From Argopecten irradians (taxonomy: Eukaryota; Mollusca; Bivalvia; Pectinida; Pectinidae), in the NCBI RefSeq assembly GCF_041381155.1, contig NC_091137.1, forward strand, positions 19,699,655 to 19,763,654: a stretch of 64,000 nucleotides of DNA. Reading direction: 5' to 3'. The position numbers were made by a program, and so were the translations under genes. This document shows, piece after piece, positions 46,082 to 57,614 of this stretch. Every line of letters begins with the position of its first letter. Position 1 is the stretch's first letter. The notes beneath the pieces are model-generated. The model worked only from the letters and a program-made list of their open reading frames with translations. It was not told where the DNA came from and did no database searches.

Positions 46082-48323
46082 CTAAGCTGTCCGAAGGATG
46101 ATATGAACTCCTGAATCAGTCCAGATAGGCTCACTCAGTTCTCCCACCTGCATGGAAAACGTGGCATCCTCAAAAGGCTTCTGCATCTGACCACGTCCAA
46201 ATGGTCCAAGATCTCCTCCTTTTTTGGCCGAACTACAATCACTGAACTGACTAGCTAATTTCTCAAAGCTGCTTTCACCTGATGCAATTTGTTCCCTGTA
46301 ACCTGTGTTAAGTAAAGTAAAATATACAGGATACATATTATGTGTTATAAAAATCCAGCAGAAGACATCATTTTGTCCTGATGTCCTCAAATCCTGACAT
46401 CACCTCACTGTAAATGAATTTCAAGCCATTAAAAAGCACTCCAATTCATACGCTAGTGACATATGGAAAGATATTACAATGCAAGGGCAAAGTCTATGGA
46501 TATCCAGCAGATTATGTGATAATATCTACATAACTTAATGAGACATGAACCTTTAATAAGTATGCTTAGATATGGTTTTCAGATGTTTTATTGAATATTT
46601 TATTACAATGATTGGTTATCTAAAACGACAGGAAAACGTGGGGAATACCTACCTCAAAAATGATAAAAATATTCTATTTTTGGAACACAAAACGAAAGCT
46701 GGCCGAAAGCGAGGTTATAATTATGAACAACAAAATTTGTATTTAGCATAAGAATTACAAGTCAATTCGACAGGGCACCGCGAAGGGAGGTTCCTGACTC
46801 ATTGCACATATATGTACATCACGCAAGTATAAAGTGGGGATATCCCCCGAGTTGCTTCAGTCTCTTGCATTTCAGCGATCCATTTATATTTACCTACTTT
46901 CCAAATCGCGCACGTAACTAACTCTTGACGTACACTGTTTTCTATCAGAATTCGTCTGTATTCATTCACCCACGTTTTTAACCCACCATTTTGTTTACTA
47001 CATTCATTTAATTTGTGTAGTGCATTGTGGGAGGTCACTAAAGTTCAACACAGTCCCACTACTATACTATCGTTACAAAATTCAACAGGGCCTGTTCAAA
47101 ATACAGAAAGATGGAATTTTTTATTTGACACATTTGCAAAATAACTGCTATATATTACTTAGTAAGGTATCTGACACGTCTTAAATATGTATTTTACTCA
47201 AATTTACATGGTTTATTTAGGTTCATGTCCCTTTAAATATCATTTCGAGCAAATTCTATCTTTCACCATCATCCAGTAAGCATTTCCCAAATAAGGAATT
47301 GAATATGGAACTTCCTGAATAGGTTTATGATGTATTTGATAATGATTCATTGATCAAATGTTGAAGTCCTTAAATGTTCCATGTAATAGTTTAATTACAT
47401 ATATCTTGTGTTCCGTGGTTGAGGGAAGTTCTCCACACTTACCCTGTAGAATCTGTAAAGCCTCTTCCTTACTGCGTGTGATGTTGTCAGAGCGCCAGGA
47501 TGCTGGACGTCTTGACTCCCTGTGTTTTACTAGTAGGTGAGAAGCTTGAACTTTGTCTGTGTTTCTCTCTGCAGGCTTAGTCGGCCGTTCCCACTGACTT
47601 TCTTTGGTGTACAGATTGAGGAAATAGTCCTGACCTAGATTTTGACATTTTAACACCACAAATATTAACACACAACTGTACCTATGAACTCTCACTGTAC
47701 AAACTGCCAACTGAACTGTGCTTCTTTTTTTTTATACTGAACTCGCACATATACTATACTGACACCTGTACATGTTTAATAAATAGTATATCTTCCAACA
47801 AAAATTCTAAAATCAGCATTTACATAACTTATTTTGGGTAACAGACACCCTTTAAAATTTCATAGAAAAGACATGCAGCTAACCACTTGCAAACTACAAT
47901 AACAAAATCAACATAAGAATTCATATCAAATACCAGAAATACATGTACATGTATATATATTAGAGAGCTCTATTTTTATATGTCTCTGTAAAAAATTGAT
48001 GTATAACGAGAAATACGAATGTAAGGCAAAAGCCATGTCGGAGAACAGCCATGTAAATTACTTAAGCATTGATTTCACTATTTTTTAACTTCATCGGGGT
48101 ATGAAATAATTTTGTTTGTAAATTGTGAGAATCTGCTACATAATTAATCCAAGAATATTAAACGTCGATATTGTGAAACTTCTTATGAGAAATACCGACG
48201 GATTGATAAACATTAAGTGTCTTGTCGTCTGTACCTCTAACATTGTAGGAAACAGTACCACATCGATAATTTACCTGTACTTCGGCTTGTTTTTTGCTCC
48301 CATCCCTCCGGTAAACTCGCCAT
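46082..48323 (-). CDS. PIN1: Peptidyl-prolyl cis-trans isomerase PIN1 (WW + parvulin), 3 exons, 153 aa
   Basis: Exons: 48323-48275, 47634-47443, 46302-46082; all GT-AG, in frame, 462 bases with stop. PIN1 binds phospho-Ser/Thr-Pro through its WW domain and isomerises that bond, mostly in the nucleus (established). The WW domain covers about 5-34: GWEQ, the loop SRSTG, Tyr20 and the second Trp in SQWERP. The parvulin domain covers about 45-153 with HLLVKH (His49, Lys53), phosphate-binding Arg58-Arg59, catalytic Cys103 in FSDCSSAK, the [11 protein letters not shown] helix, and His147 near the C-terminal HIILRTA. Against human PIN1 (163 aa) it is about ten residues shorter, in the N-terminus and linker. 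Exon 1 ends inside the WW domain, as I recall for the vertebrate gene. Two WW positions differ: Phe25 to Leu and His27 to Leu (human numbering). It looks intact and functional. Confidence 0.96.
46539..47232. mobile_element. TTAA-flanked MITE, family 4, in PIN1 intron 2
   Basis: The left end is TGAGACATGAACCT and the right end AGGTTCATGTCCCT; the 14-bp inverted repeats match except at the outermost bases. TTAA flanks both sides (46535-46538 and 47233-47236). A 79-codon minus-strand frame inside has no recognisable domain. Confidence 0.65.
48063..48136. mobile_element. Single arm of the 29319-29475 foldback family
   Basis: TAAGCATTGATTTCACTATT, then TTTTAACTTCATCGGGG, then TATGAAAT matches the left arm at 29320 closely. 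The opposite arm is missing. It lies in PIN1 intron 1. Confidence 0.7.
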
Positions 48324-48725
48324 CGTGCCTTTTTTGAATAGTCAAAGTCAAATAAACGCTTGCAAGTAGGATATACTAGTATTTGAGTACCGGACCAAAT
48401 AATCCGGATTGCATTCACTTTGGTTGTAAAATAATAACATAGGATTCAATTCAGTTCAAAATATCTTATTGATCAACAAAAGGATTGGATCACAGGCAGT
48501 GTCTATATTGATCCTAATAAGATGGGATAGTTGATAACGGGGCCAATTTTTGTTGTTCATCTAATTTTCAGATATATACCGTATACACAAGAATGATTAT
48601 CATTGAGCTTACTCTCTTACAGCACATATTGTACTAAAGTATGTTTCTGCTAAGTTGTTGTGATAGGACAATTTTTACACGAATACAAGTATGTCTGCTG
48701 AATCCCACCCATAAAAAATCCAGTT

Positions 48726-48728
<3 letters not shown>

Positions 48729-48763
<35 letters not shown>

Positions 48764-48766
48764 TCC
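48729..48766. repeat. (TA)n microsatellite
   Basis: About 18 alternating TA repeats with one interruption. Confidence 0.95.
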
Positions 48767-49084
48767 ATTATAATAAATCACGATTCTAATCCAACAGTAA
48801 CATAAAATTATTTTCCCTTCTAATGACCCGGACCGTGTGTAGAATACCGTCTTTTAAAGTTTCCCAGATTTCTAGACCTTTCATTTGCCAAGAATGATCT
48901 TTTTCCGTACCATTTCCACAGATTAACTTCATATGGAACAATTTAGGTTGATATATCAGTGTAAAGTCTTAAAACAGATGTGCATGTATATACTTTGAAA
49001 TAATTTTGATATAGAAATAGCCGAGAGAATTTTGCCCTCTTCTCTCTTTCTCTGATATACTATAATAATGCTGTGTATTTCTCT

Positions 49085-49098
49085 ATCTCTCTCTCCCT

Positions 49099-49136
<38 letters not shown>
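49085..49136. repeat. (CT)n microsatellite with C-run
   Basis: Alternating CT with an internal run of C. The Arg-Glu repeat frame on the minus strand through it is an artefact. Confidence 0.95.
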
Positions 49137-49141
<5 letters not shown>

Positions 49142-49157
49142 CCCCTCCACCCCCTCT

Positions 49158-49377
49158 CTAATTATAATGCAAGGCCTCAGGGTTTATGTTTCAATTCCTA
49201 TATACCGGTAATACCATCAGCTAGCACATAACGATATATCTAAATATCCCTGAACCCTGATAGTCATATTTATCAAATATATCAAAGATGTGCACCAATG
49301 ATCGAGTGCCTGCTATGATGATAACAAGTATCTAAGTGACTGGACTGATGTTCACTGTACAACACTTCCTAAAATTA
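49158..49377 (+). repeat. 215-bp direct duplication, copy 1
   Basis: From TTATAATGCAAGGCCTCAGG to the ACACTTCCTA region, the sequence recurs at 51331-51545 in the same orientation with scattered substitutions and small indels. Each copy holds an internal inverted pair, TCAGGGTT / AACCCTGA. Confidence 0.88.
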
Positions 49378-50224
49378 CTAATAAATAGTTTCCATTGATT
49401 TTGGATTGATTGATATTATGTGCCTAATAGTTATTAAACTTAATATCATATAAAGTAAACTAATAATTTATGCAAAAATAAACGCCGTTGTAGGAAGTTT
49501 CCCTTCCTTGTGTGATCATAAGTCTCCCAATGTTTTAGTTCTTGTTTTCAGTATTGAAATATATAAATGTGGCGACACAGAGGTGACACCGAAATCATTT
49601 ATTTGTCGTGTAGGACGAAAAATATGTTCTTAGTGCACTGTACAATCTAGTAAGGCGAAAAATAAATTGTGCTCACATAAAAATTTTATGCACTCACGGA
49701 AAACATTTTATGTAATATTTTTATGTAGTGCTGGTGTAAAAAAAAAAGATTTAATTTACTGTAGTGTGAAACATATTTTCCTATGCGATATCACGTACAT
49801 TACTGTGTGTAAAGACAAAAACTTATTTTCCGTCTTAGAAATGTACATAATCAACGCATATTTTTCATGTCACCTACTCAGCACAGTATGTTTCCCTCAA
49901 CAGGGGGAACATCTTTTGTAATTCACATGTAAATTATATCCCGAAATCATTTTCAATATTTTCAAAACACATGTATGTATTTTACTATCAAACAGTACAT
50001 TATTTTAAAATGTCGGAACTTTGGTTCCGTCTCCATTTCCGGTTTTGGCTATTACTGGCATCCTAAATTTAATTTACTCCTTTTTTTATGGAAAGTGTTG
50101 AATTATTTGTTAACTCGTGCTATTTTCCTTTTAATTTAATAATCATGTTGAGAGCTGTTCAAGGTGATGTATACAATTAAGTTAAAAGTGTGAAGTAAAT
50201 GAGTTTTGATTTCCTAAACATTGT
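49378..50224. other. Nothing recognised
   Basis: AT-rich intergenic sequence. ATTTCCGG near 50035 is an isolated ETS-type motif. No gene was recognised. Confidence 0.4.
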
Positions 50225-50420
50225 ACTTCCGGTTCGATCTGGGTCAGAGGGCGTTTGATAGTTTTTCCAGTCGTCAGTCTGTCAAAATCTGTCAAGAGTT
50301 GATGGATAGTGGCTACTCGGCAAGTGTCCGATCACATTTGTAAGATTCTTGGAGTGTTATGGGGTAGCGGGTATACATCTTACCCTTATGGTTATAGCTA
50401 AAAACTGTGATGAAAGCTCG
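50225..50420 (+). promoter_or_regulatory. Possible promoter and first exon on the plus strand
   Basis: ACTTCCGG (ETS-type motif) is followed by a relatively GC-balanced stretch and then by ATGAAAGCTC|GTAAGTAC, which could be a start codon close to a strong donor. I could not find a phase-matching next exon; tests against the acceptors at about 52420 and 60699 gave early stops. This is a weak candidate only. Confidence 0.2.
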
Positions 50421-50881
50421 TAAGTACAAGTTTTTTTTTTACTATTTTAGACATAAGTCGTATTGTGATAGTTTTACTGATCGTGTCATATCATTGCATC
50501 TAGGCCTATCCATTATTTGTTGACACAAGACTGAAGAGTGTTGTAATTTTTGGTCAATAATCCTCTTGATGTTATTGCTATCGTGAATTTCACCTCAACC
50601 AAACCTCTTTTATCTGTGTATCTGTTTGATGAGTCTACTGAGATATATATAGCTATCTAAACTATCTAGTGTTTTACAATATACTACAGCAGTACTAATG
50701 TGTACATGGCAGTTTTTGTACACTGCACTTTTCACCCTTTCTATCTACTAGCCGTAAATATTGGCTTTGAATCAATGATATATCCATATATTTAAACCAA
50801 ACAAGCTTCTGTGGTATCTCTGTTAATGTGTTGTATACTGTAAACATATGTATTTATTTTATTTTTGATTGGTTGTAAACA

Positions 50882-51045
50882 TTAAATTAACTTAATGCAC
50901 AAAACCAGAAACATATATTTGTAATTGTATATATATGCTTCTGTCAAAACATTTTAATTAAATTAACTAAATGCACAAAACCAGAAACATATATACATTT
51001 GTAATAGTTATATATGTTTCTGACAATATATTTTAATTAAATTAA
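50882..51045. repeat. Two-copy tandem repeat (~80 bp unit)
   Basis: Two units share AATTAACT-ATGCACAAAAC, CAGAAACATATA and TATATG-TTCTG. Each contains an inverted pair, CAGAAACATATA / TATATGTTTCTG. Confidence 0.75.
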
Positions 51046-51330
51046 CTTCATGCACACCCCTGTCAATCCATATCACGCAATAAAGTCATTTTTAGTGGAT
51101 ATAATTTGTGTTTAATATATAAGAAGAAAAAAGATGTCTCAAAATAAAATTTCAGACAGACACTTATTTTTAGAAGTGTTAGATTTAAAAATAAGTTTTT
51201 CAAACATGTTGAAATAACTAGATTATTTAATCCAGTGTAACATCTCCAACTATAATTTACATAAATAGAATACTGCTGATAATTATGATTATGAGAAAGA
51301 ACTTCAATGTGCATTGATTGATTGATTATT

Positions 51331-51545
51331 TAATTATAATGCAAGGCCTCAGGGTTTATGGTTCAATTCCTATACCGGTAAATAGCATCAGCTAGCATCT
51401 AATAATATATCTCAATATCCCGGAACCCTGATAGTCATATTTATCAAATATATCAAAGATGTGCACTAATGAGTGCTTGCTATGATGATAACAAGTATCT
51501 AAGTGACTGGACTGATGATCATGATCACTGTAACACTTCCTATAT
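51331..51545 (+). repeat. 215-bp direct duplication, copy 2
   Basis: Partner of 49158-49377, offset by about 2.17 kb. Confidence 0.88.
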
Positions 51546-53867
51546 AGCTGCCGTACCCCCGGGGCTTATACACTCGTCAGCTGGCAGTATACAGTGGTAT
51601 AAATGTTATTTGGATTTGGGCTACATACACAAGTAAACAGTTAGTGTTATAGTCAGTAGTTTCATGCGTCAGTAAATCAACTTTCCCGGAGATGGTGATA
51701 ATACAACTGGCAGGATGACACCTCTATTTGCCCAGTTTAGCTTAAAGCCTACCTGTTATCTTATATTAGTAATCACAGATTGTTCGTCATGGCAATGCAC
51801 ATGTGTAAACACAAGTGTTACTATTACTAATTTTGATATAATGTTAAATACATTAATATATTTATAGAGTAAGTCCAGTGTTTTACTGAACAATCATTCA
51901 ATGATTATATATAAATTGGCATTTAATTACATATTTTTTATTTATTTTTTCTTCTTCATTCATATTCTAGCATTTACATATACATGTATACATCATTGAT
52001 AATTTGATGTATGACCACGAGTATAATTAAGACAAAACATCGATGTTCATGTTGTAAGTGTTACAACAATTACATGTATATTCATCTATATCTGATTTAA
52101 AAGCCTACATTTATACAATATACACAAGACATATTCAATTATAATCAAATGTTTATCAATTATAAAATTAATCAGCTTTATCCTAATTATAATTGGTTTA
52201 GATATGTCCAATGCTTAAATTGGAAATGTAAATGATATGTGCTTATACTGGATGTGCTGGGCGTCCTTTTGAATGTCTTTCAAAGATTCTGCAGTGAGAC
52301 AGCACTATAATGTTTGCCTATTATCAGTTCACAAGTGGGAACTTTAAATATTAAAACTAACAGATTGCCACAATATGCATTTTGTAGGTGGTGATCTTTT
52401 ATGTTTTACAGAAGTTAGATCTAGATCTGACAATTTTTCTGAAATTTGAAGGATCAAACCTAAAATTAATAACAAAGAATTACCTGATGATACATCCTAA
52501 CAGTATATATGTCCCAAGGCATATTGATGATATAATGGCCTTTTCTATTTGGTTTATAACTTACATACATCTTCTAACATGGCCTTCGCAATGTTTATAC
52601 ATGACAGTGACCATATAAAAAGCAATACAGACCATGTATACAACACACTGTCTGGATATGTAGGGACAAATGTGAGCTTGTAACGATGATATCAAAAGAA
52701 TATCATATATCCAATAACCAGTCTTATAGTTTATTTCTTCATTCACATTAACAGAAATGGTAATCATGGATTGTAAACAAATAAAAAAATCCATGAGAGT
52801 AGAAATTCTAAAAAAATCTGTGTAACCTTTCTATTATTGTTGTAATATTATCTATATCATAACACAAGTCTGATATTTTTTTCACCGTTTTCATGGGGGT
52901 ATTTTTCCTTTTGATAATTTGTTCATTTGAATCCTATTAAGCTAGCCATATATAAGCTTCATTTCTCGATCGTACATAATGAAGATTGAGATACAATTCA
53001 ATTCATTCTCAATTCTTTTATTACACTCAGATACACTATTGTGTATAACAAGAGGTCATACATATACAATTCAATTTTAAAGCATGACAGGCAAAATTAG
53101 ATGCATTATTTGTATAAAGATTCAAACTTTTACAAACAAAATTCAGTGTGTCATAACATTTTTTCCAACAAATTGTTTCACCTTTAAAATTGGTAACATA
53201 GGAGATATCAATATACATGTATTGATTATAGTAATAATTGACTTATTCATATGTGTATATATATTAATACATTAGAACAATACATATATTTTAGATAATT
53301 TTGAGCTGTAATTAATACTATAACAAATTGCATAATTTCTGAACAAATAAGCATAAATTTGCGTACATTTTTTTATGAAAAATGGAGAACATGCCTTTCA
53401 TTTTAATGTGATTAGGATGTTTTGTGTAGTAAGCAGGAATGTAATCCCCACGTAGCTGACTTACATTATAATCTGAACATAAAAACAAATAATGGAATTC
53501 ATCACCAATACCGGTATTGGTACATATTGTAAAGAGACCTGCTGTCACCATACTCCTACAAAAGTATTACTGTATCATCATTATAGTATTTGTTTATGGA
53601 ACTTTTGCTTTATTGTATTTGCCCTGGGGATCATGTTTTGTTTACCCTAATGTCTACTTTCAGACACTTATGTACAAAACTGACCTAGATTGTATGATGT
53701 ACATCTCCTTGCAGTTTAATTATATAAATTGTTTTATAATTAAGCCATATTAAATTAATTACATGACACCCAACCCAAAGAAAAAAATACATGGGTATAT
53801 ATGTACATGTATATGTAATGGTTCTGGTTGGTCATCATTGGTTGGCCAAGCAGCTCCATTGGCTATA
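51546..53867. other. Nothing firm recognised
   Basis: AT-rich. An acceptor-like TTTTACAG at about 52413 precedes an open stretch, but no matching donor or protein family was found. Other frames look random. Confidence 0.4.
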
Positions 53868-54250
53868 TCACTGTGGAGAAGGTAAACGGAATCGGGGTGC
53901 CCAGGAGGTGCGTACCTCTGACTTAGGGGGCGCTGAGGCGGCATTGGGGGGAGCTCGAAGCGAAAGAATGGCCGATGGTAGTTGTTTACATTTTTCCAAT
54001 GCGATCTATGAGTTGTTTACATTTTTTCAATGCGATCATAGACACATATATTGGGAGGAAAATTAAAAACCAACAATTTTTGCATGTAGAGTGATTTCCA
54101 TTCTACCGATGAGATGTGTTGATTGAAGCCAAGGATGCACGATTCGTTCAAGCTAAGCCACATAAGTCATGTGAGTATAGGGGCGTGGGTGATTTGTTTA
54201 CAATTTTCGCTGTCAAAATACGGAGCATGCGGTGGTTTTACGTACTAAAA
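53868..54250 (+). repeat. Left arm of a ~380-bp inverted repeat
   Basis: The arm runs from GTGGAGAAGGTAAACGGAA to CGGAGCATGCGGTGGTTTTA and matches the reverse complement of 57745-57615 followed by 56033-55862. It differs by an extra ~45 bases near 53906-53950 and a local duplication of TTGTTTACATTTTTTCAATG. Both arms keep an ATG in good context, starting MA-D/E-GSCLHF, so the unit may derive from a first exon. This is inference. Confidence 0.82.
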
Positions 54251-55861
54251 CTGTGTGTAAAGATACATACTGGTAATTGATGTTAGATGTTTGAAGATTA
54301 ATTTATAACAAAATTTTAGGTGTAATTCAGTGGTGATTTGATGAAATTGTTAATATACTGGGGACGGAGGTATGGGTGAGGTGGCTGAAAGCTGACGACG
54401 GCGGCCTGGGTGAGCACGTATATGAATTTCATAATGAGGAAACGAGTGTTATTTGGCCGCTATATTGTAATTTGTTTAGCCTTAAAAATTATAAACTAGT
54501 GTCATGTAATCTTATTAAGAAATTACAATTACTCGATATTCCAACTACACATGGAATCCGGTGAGCGATACGTGTATGTTTTATGTTTATATCTTTCTTT
54601 CATTCAAGTAATTAATTACAATACTACGTAAATATGTTGCAACTTTGGACAAGTACCTGTACATACAATGTACCCTAGCCAGGATGTTGGTTAGTTAGCT
54701 CAGGGGGTATTGTCTTGATTGAACACATACTACATGTACATTAATACTTGAAAAAATACAATGAAAATACTGGCATAATTTTTCAAATGAAATAAAGTAG
54801 ATTTTAACAAGATAAGTAGATAATACAGGTTTAATTAAAATTTATATTTCAATTTTATTTTGTTTGGAACACAACCACATGGGGAAGTCTAGACCGTAGA
54901 CTTTATTTTACTAGTTAAAATTAAATAGGTACATACAGATGTAACTAGGCTGTTGTTTTAAACGGACCCCCTGAAGATAGATTAATTAGGTAACAATGAG
55001 GTATACCTACACACTGTGACGCTTGACTGATCATCATATCAGGTAAGGTGTTACATTTGGTATTTGGGTAGGGAATGGCTCCAGGGAATGAGTCGAATGG
55101 GGGTAACATGGAAAATTAATGGCCCTGGTGGTCATCTGATCGCATGTATGTTAATATGTCTATGCATTTGGTATATACATAATTAAGTAATGATACGATT
55201 CAGAAGTGTAAAATATAAATTTACTGGATAAAAATAAAAACCAGTAATTTAATATTCTGTGTGTAAAAGCACTAAAACAGATCGACAATTAAAATGTTTC
55301 GGACAGCATGAATTATGACACATTATCTGCAACTTTAGCGTGATTTCAATGTAGATATAATGTTGTTAGGTATTCCACCTGAAATGATCACATCAACAAA
55401 CAAACAAAATCAATAAATAAAATATGTGAATCAAAATTTATTTCAAAGCTTATGATTGAATATTATTTGTCTACAATATCAATGTAGAACTATATGCTTG
55501 AAAGAAATAAAGTATGTCTCTGGTTTAAATATCGCCAAAAACAGGGACGTAGATGACTTATAAATCATGTATATGGAAATTAGACTCATCTAAATTAATT
55601 TTAAGTGAAGAGACAATTCTGCAGATTAATGTAGGCCTAATGGATAAAAAATACGTAACGTAACCCCGCGGGGCCCGCCCATGCGCTGTCCCCAACTAAA
55701 ATAGGGTCTCCCCCCCCCAACCCGATCCCGTCTCTCGCTAACGTAGCGTAATTTTTGCCAAATTTCAACCATTTTACAAGCCATAGAGAAATTTTACTGT
55801 GCGCCTTTCAATGTTAATGAAAACCTTAATTCGTCTGGTTCTGGAATTGTGAACTACGTAA
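54251..55861. other. Spacer between the inverted arms
   Basis: AT-rich, with a short GC-rich patch at about 55664-55740 (CCCGCGGGGCCCGCCC and a C run). An open stretch at 54376-54564 ends near a donor-like CCG|GTGAGC, but no gene could be built. Confidence 0.4.
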
Positions 55862-56033
55862 AATCACCGCATGCTCCGTATTTTGACAGCGAAAAATGTA
55901 AACAAATCACTCCACGCCCCTACTCGCTTGACTTCTTTGGCTTAGCTTGAACGAATCGTGCATCCTTGGCTTCAATCAACACATCTCATCGGTAGAATGG
56001 AAATCACTCTACATGCAAAAATTGTTGGTTTTT

Positions 56034-57614
56034 AAGGTCATCTGACCCGAAGGGTCAGGATGACCTATAGTCATCATGTTTCGTCCGTCGTCGTGCGCCG
56101 TCCGCCGTGCGCCGTCCGCCGTGCGTTAACTTTTCACATTTTGAACTTCTTCTCAAGTTTGACCAGTGGGATTGAGCTGAAACTTACCTGAAATGATCCT
56201 GAGATGGTCCCGACAAAGTGTTGTTATTTTTCGGGTCGATCCGAAATTCAAGATGGCCGCCACAGCGGCCATCTTGAAAACACATTTTGAACTTCTTCTC
56301 AAGTTCTACCAGTGGGATTTGGCTGAAACTTGCATGAAATGATCCTGACATGGTCCCGACAAGGTGTTGTTATTTTTCAGGTCGATCCGAAATCCAAGAT
56401 GGCCGTCACATCCGCCATCTTGAAAACACATTTTGAACTTCTTCTCAAGTTCTACCGGTGCGATTTGGCTGAAACTTGAATGAAATGATCCTGACATGGT
56501 CCCGACAAAGTGATGTTATTTTTCGGGTCGATCCGAAATCCAAGATGGCCGCCACAGCCGCCATCTTGAAAACACATTTTGAACTTCTTCTCAAGTTCTA
56601 CCGGTGCAATTTGGCTGAAACTTGCATGAAATGATCCTGACATGGTCCCGACAAAGTGTTGTTATTTTTCGGGTTGATCCGAAATCCAAGATGGCCGCCA
56701 CAGCCGCCATCTTGAAAACACATTTTGAACTTCTTCTCAAGTTCTACTGGTGCGATTTGGCTGAAACTTGCATGAAATGATCCTGACATGGTCCCGACAA
56801 AGTGTTGTTATTTTTCGGGTCGATCCAAAATCCAAGATGGCCGCCACAGCCGCCATCTTGAAAACACATTTTGAACTTCTTCTCAAGTTCTACCAGTGCG
56901 ATTTGACTGAAACTTGCATGAAATGACCCTGACATGGTCCCGACAAAGTGTTGTTATTTTTCGGGTCGATCCGAAATCCAAGATGGCCACCACAGCCGCC
57001 ATCTTGAAAACACATTTTGAACTTCTTCTCAAGTTCTACCAATGGGATTTGGCTGAAACTTGCATGAAATGATCCTGACATGGTCCTGACAAAGTGTTGT
57101 TATTTTTTGGGTCAATCAGAAATCCAAGATGGCCGCCTCAGCCGCCATCTTGAAAACACATTTTGAACTTCTTCTCAAGTTCTACCGGTGCAATTTGGCT
57201 GAAACTTGCATGAAATGATCCTGACATGGTCCTGACAAAGTGTTGTTATTTTTCGGGTCGATCGGAAATCCAAGATGGCCGTCACAGCCGCCATCTTGAA
57301 AACACATTTTGAACTTCTTCTCAAGTTCTACCGAAGGGATTTGGCTGAAACTTGCATGAAATGATCCTGACATGGTCTCGACAAAGTATTGTTACATCTG
57401 TGGTTGATCCCAAATCGAAGATGACTACCATGACACTATATCTAATTAATTTCCTATATGTTAAGGCCCTTGGGCCTCTTGTTTGAAATAAAATTTGTTG
57501 AAAGATATTGAAAACGATCCTGACATGATCCTGACAAAGTGACACCATATATAATTAATTTTACTATTGTCAAGGTAGTCAGATGACCGTTAAGGCCCTT
57601 TGGGCCTCTTGTTT
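56034..57614 (+). mobile_element. Non-autonomous element with a tandem 146-bp core
   Basis: The left end AAGGTCATCTGACCC folds with GGGTCAGGATGACCT. The right end has a hairpin AAGGCCCTTTGGGCC followed by TCTTGTTT, and TCAGATGACC near the right end is inverted to the left end. The core is a tandem array. Bivalve pearl-like and Helentron-type (HINE) elements have this plan: short flank, tandem core, hairpin-bearing 3' end (established knowledge). Placing this element among them is inference. It has no coding sequence. The right terminus is present twice (57461-57484 and 57589-57614). Confidence 0.75.
56135..57440 (+). repeat. 146-bp tandem array: eight full units and a partial ninth
   Basis: Units start with CACATTTTGAACTTCTTCTC at 56135, 56281, 56427, 56573, 56719, 56865, 57011, 57157 and 57303. 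The spacing is exactly 146 bp with no indels. Each unit holds CAAGATGGCCGCC and, a few bases on, CGCCATCTTG in reverse. The repeated 63-codon minus-strand frames are by-products. Confidence 0.95.

Larger units (their letters stand above)
48324..49157. other. PIN1 upstream region with microsatellites
   Basis: The 5' flank of PIN1. No TATA box was seen. It contains a (TA)n tract at about 48729-48766 and a (CT)n tract at about 49085-49136. Nothing coding was recognised. Confidence 0.5.

Noticed and set aside
53930-53945. AGGGGGCGCT as a third CTCF site
   Set aside because: Only the 3' half of the motif matches; the CCACCA half is absent.
54685-54720. A-box-like TTAGCTCAGGGGGTA
   Set aside because: No B box follows at tRNA spacing and there is no cloverleaf.
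56306-57373. Repeated 63-codon ORFs
   Set aside because: They come from the 146-bp units of a non-coding element.
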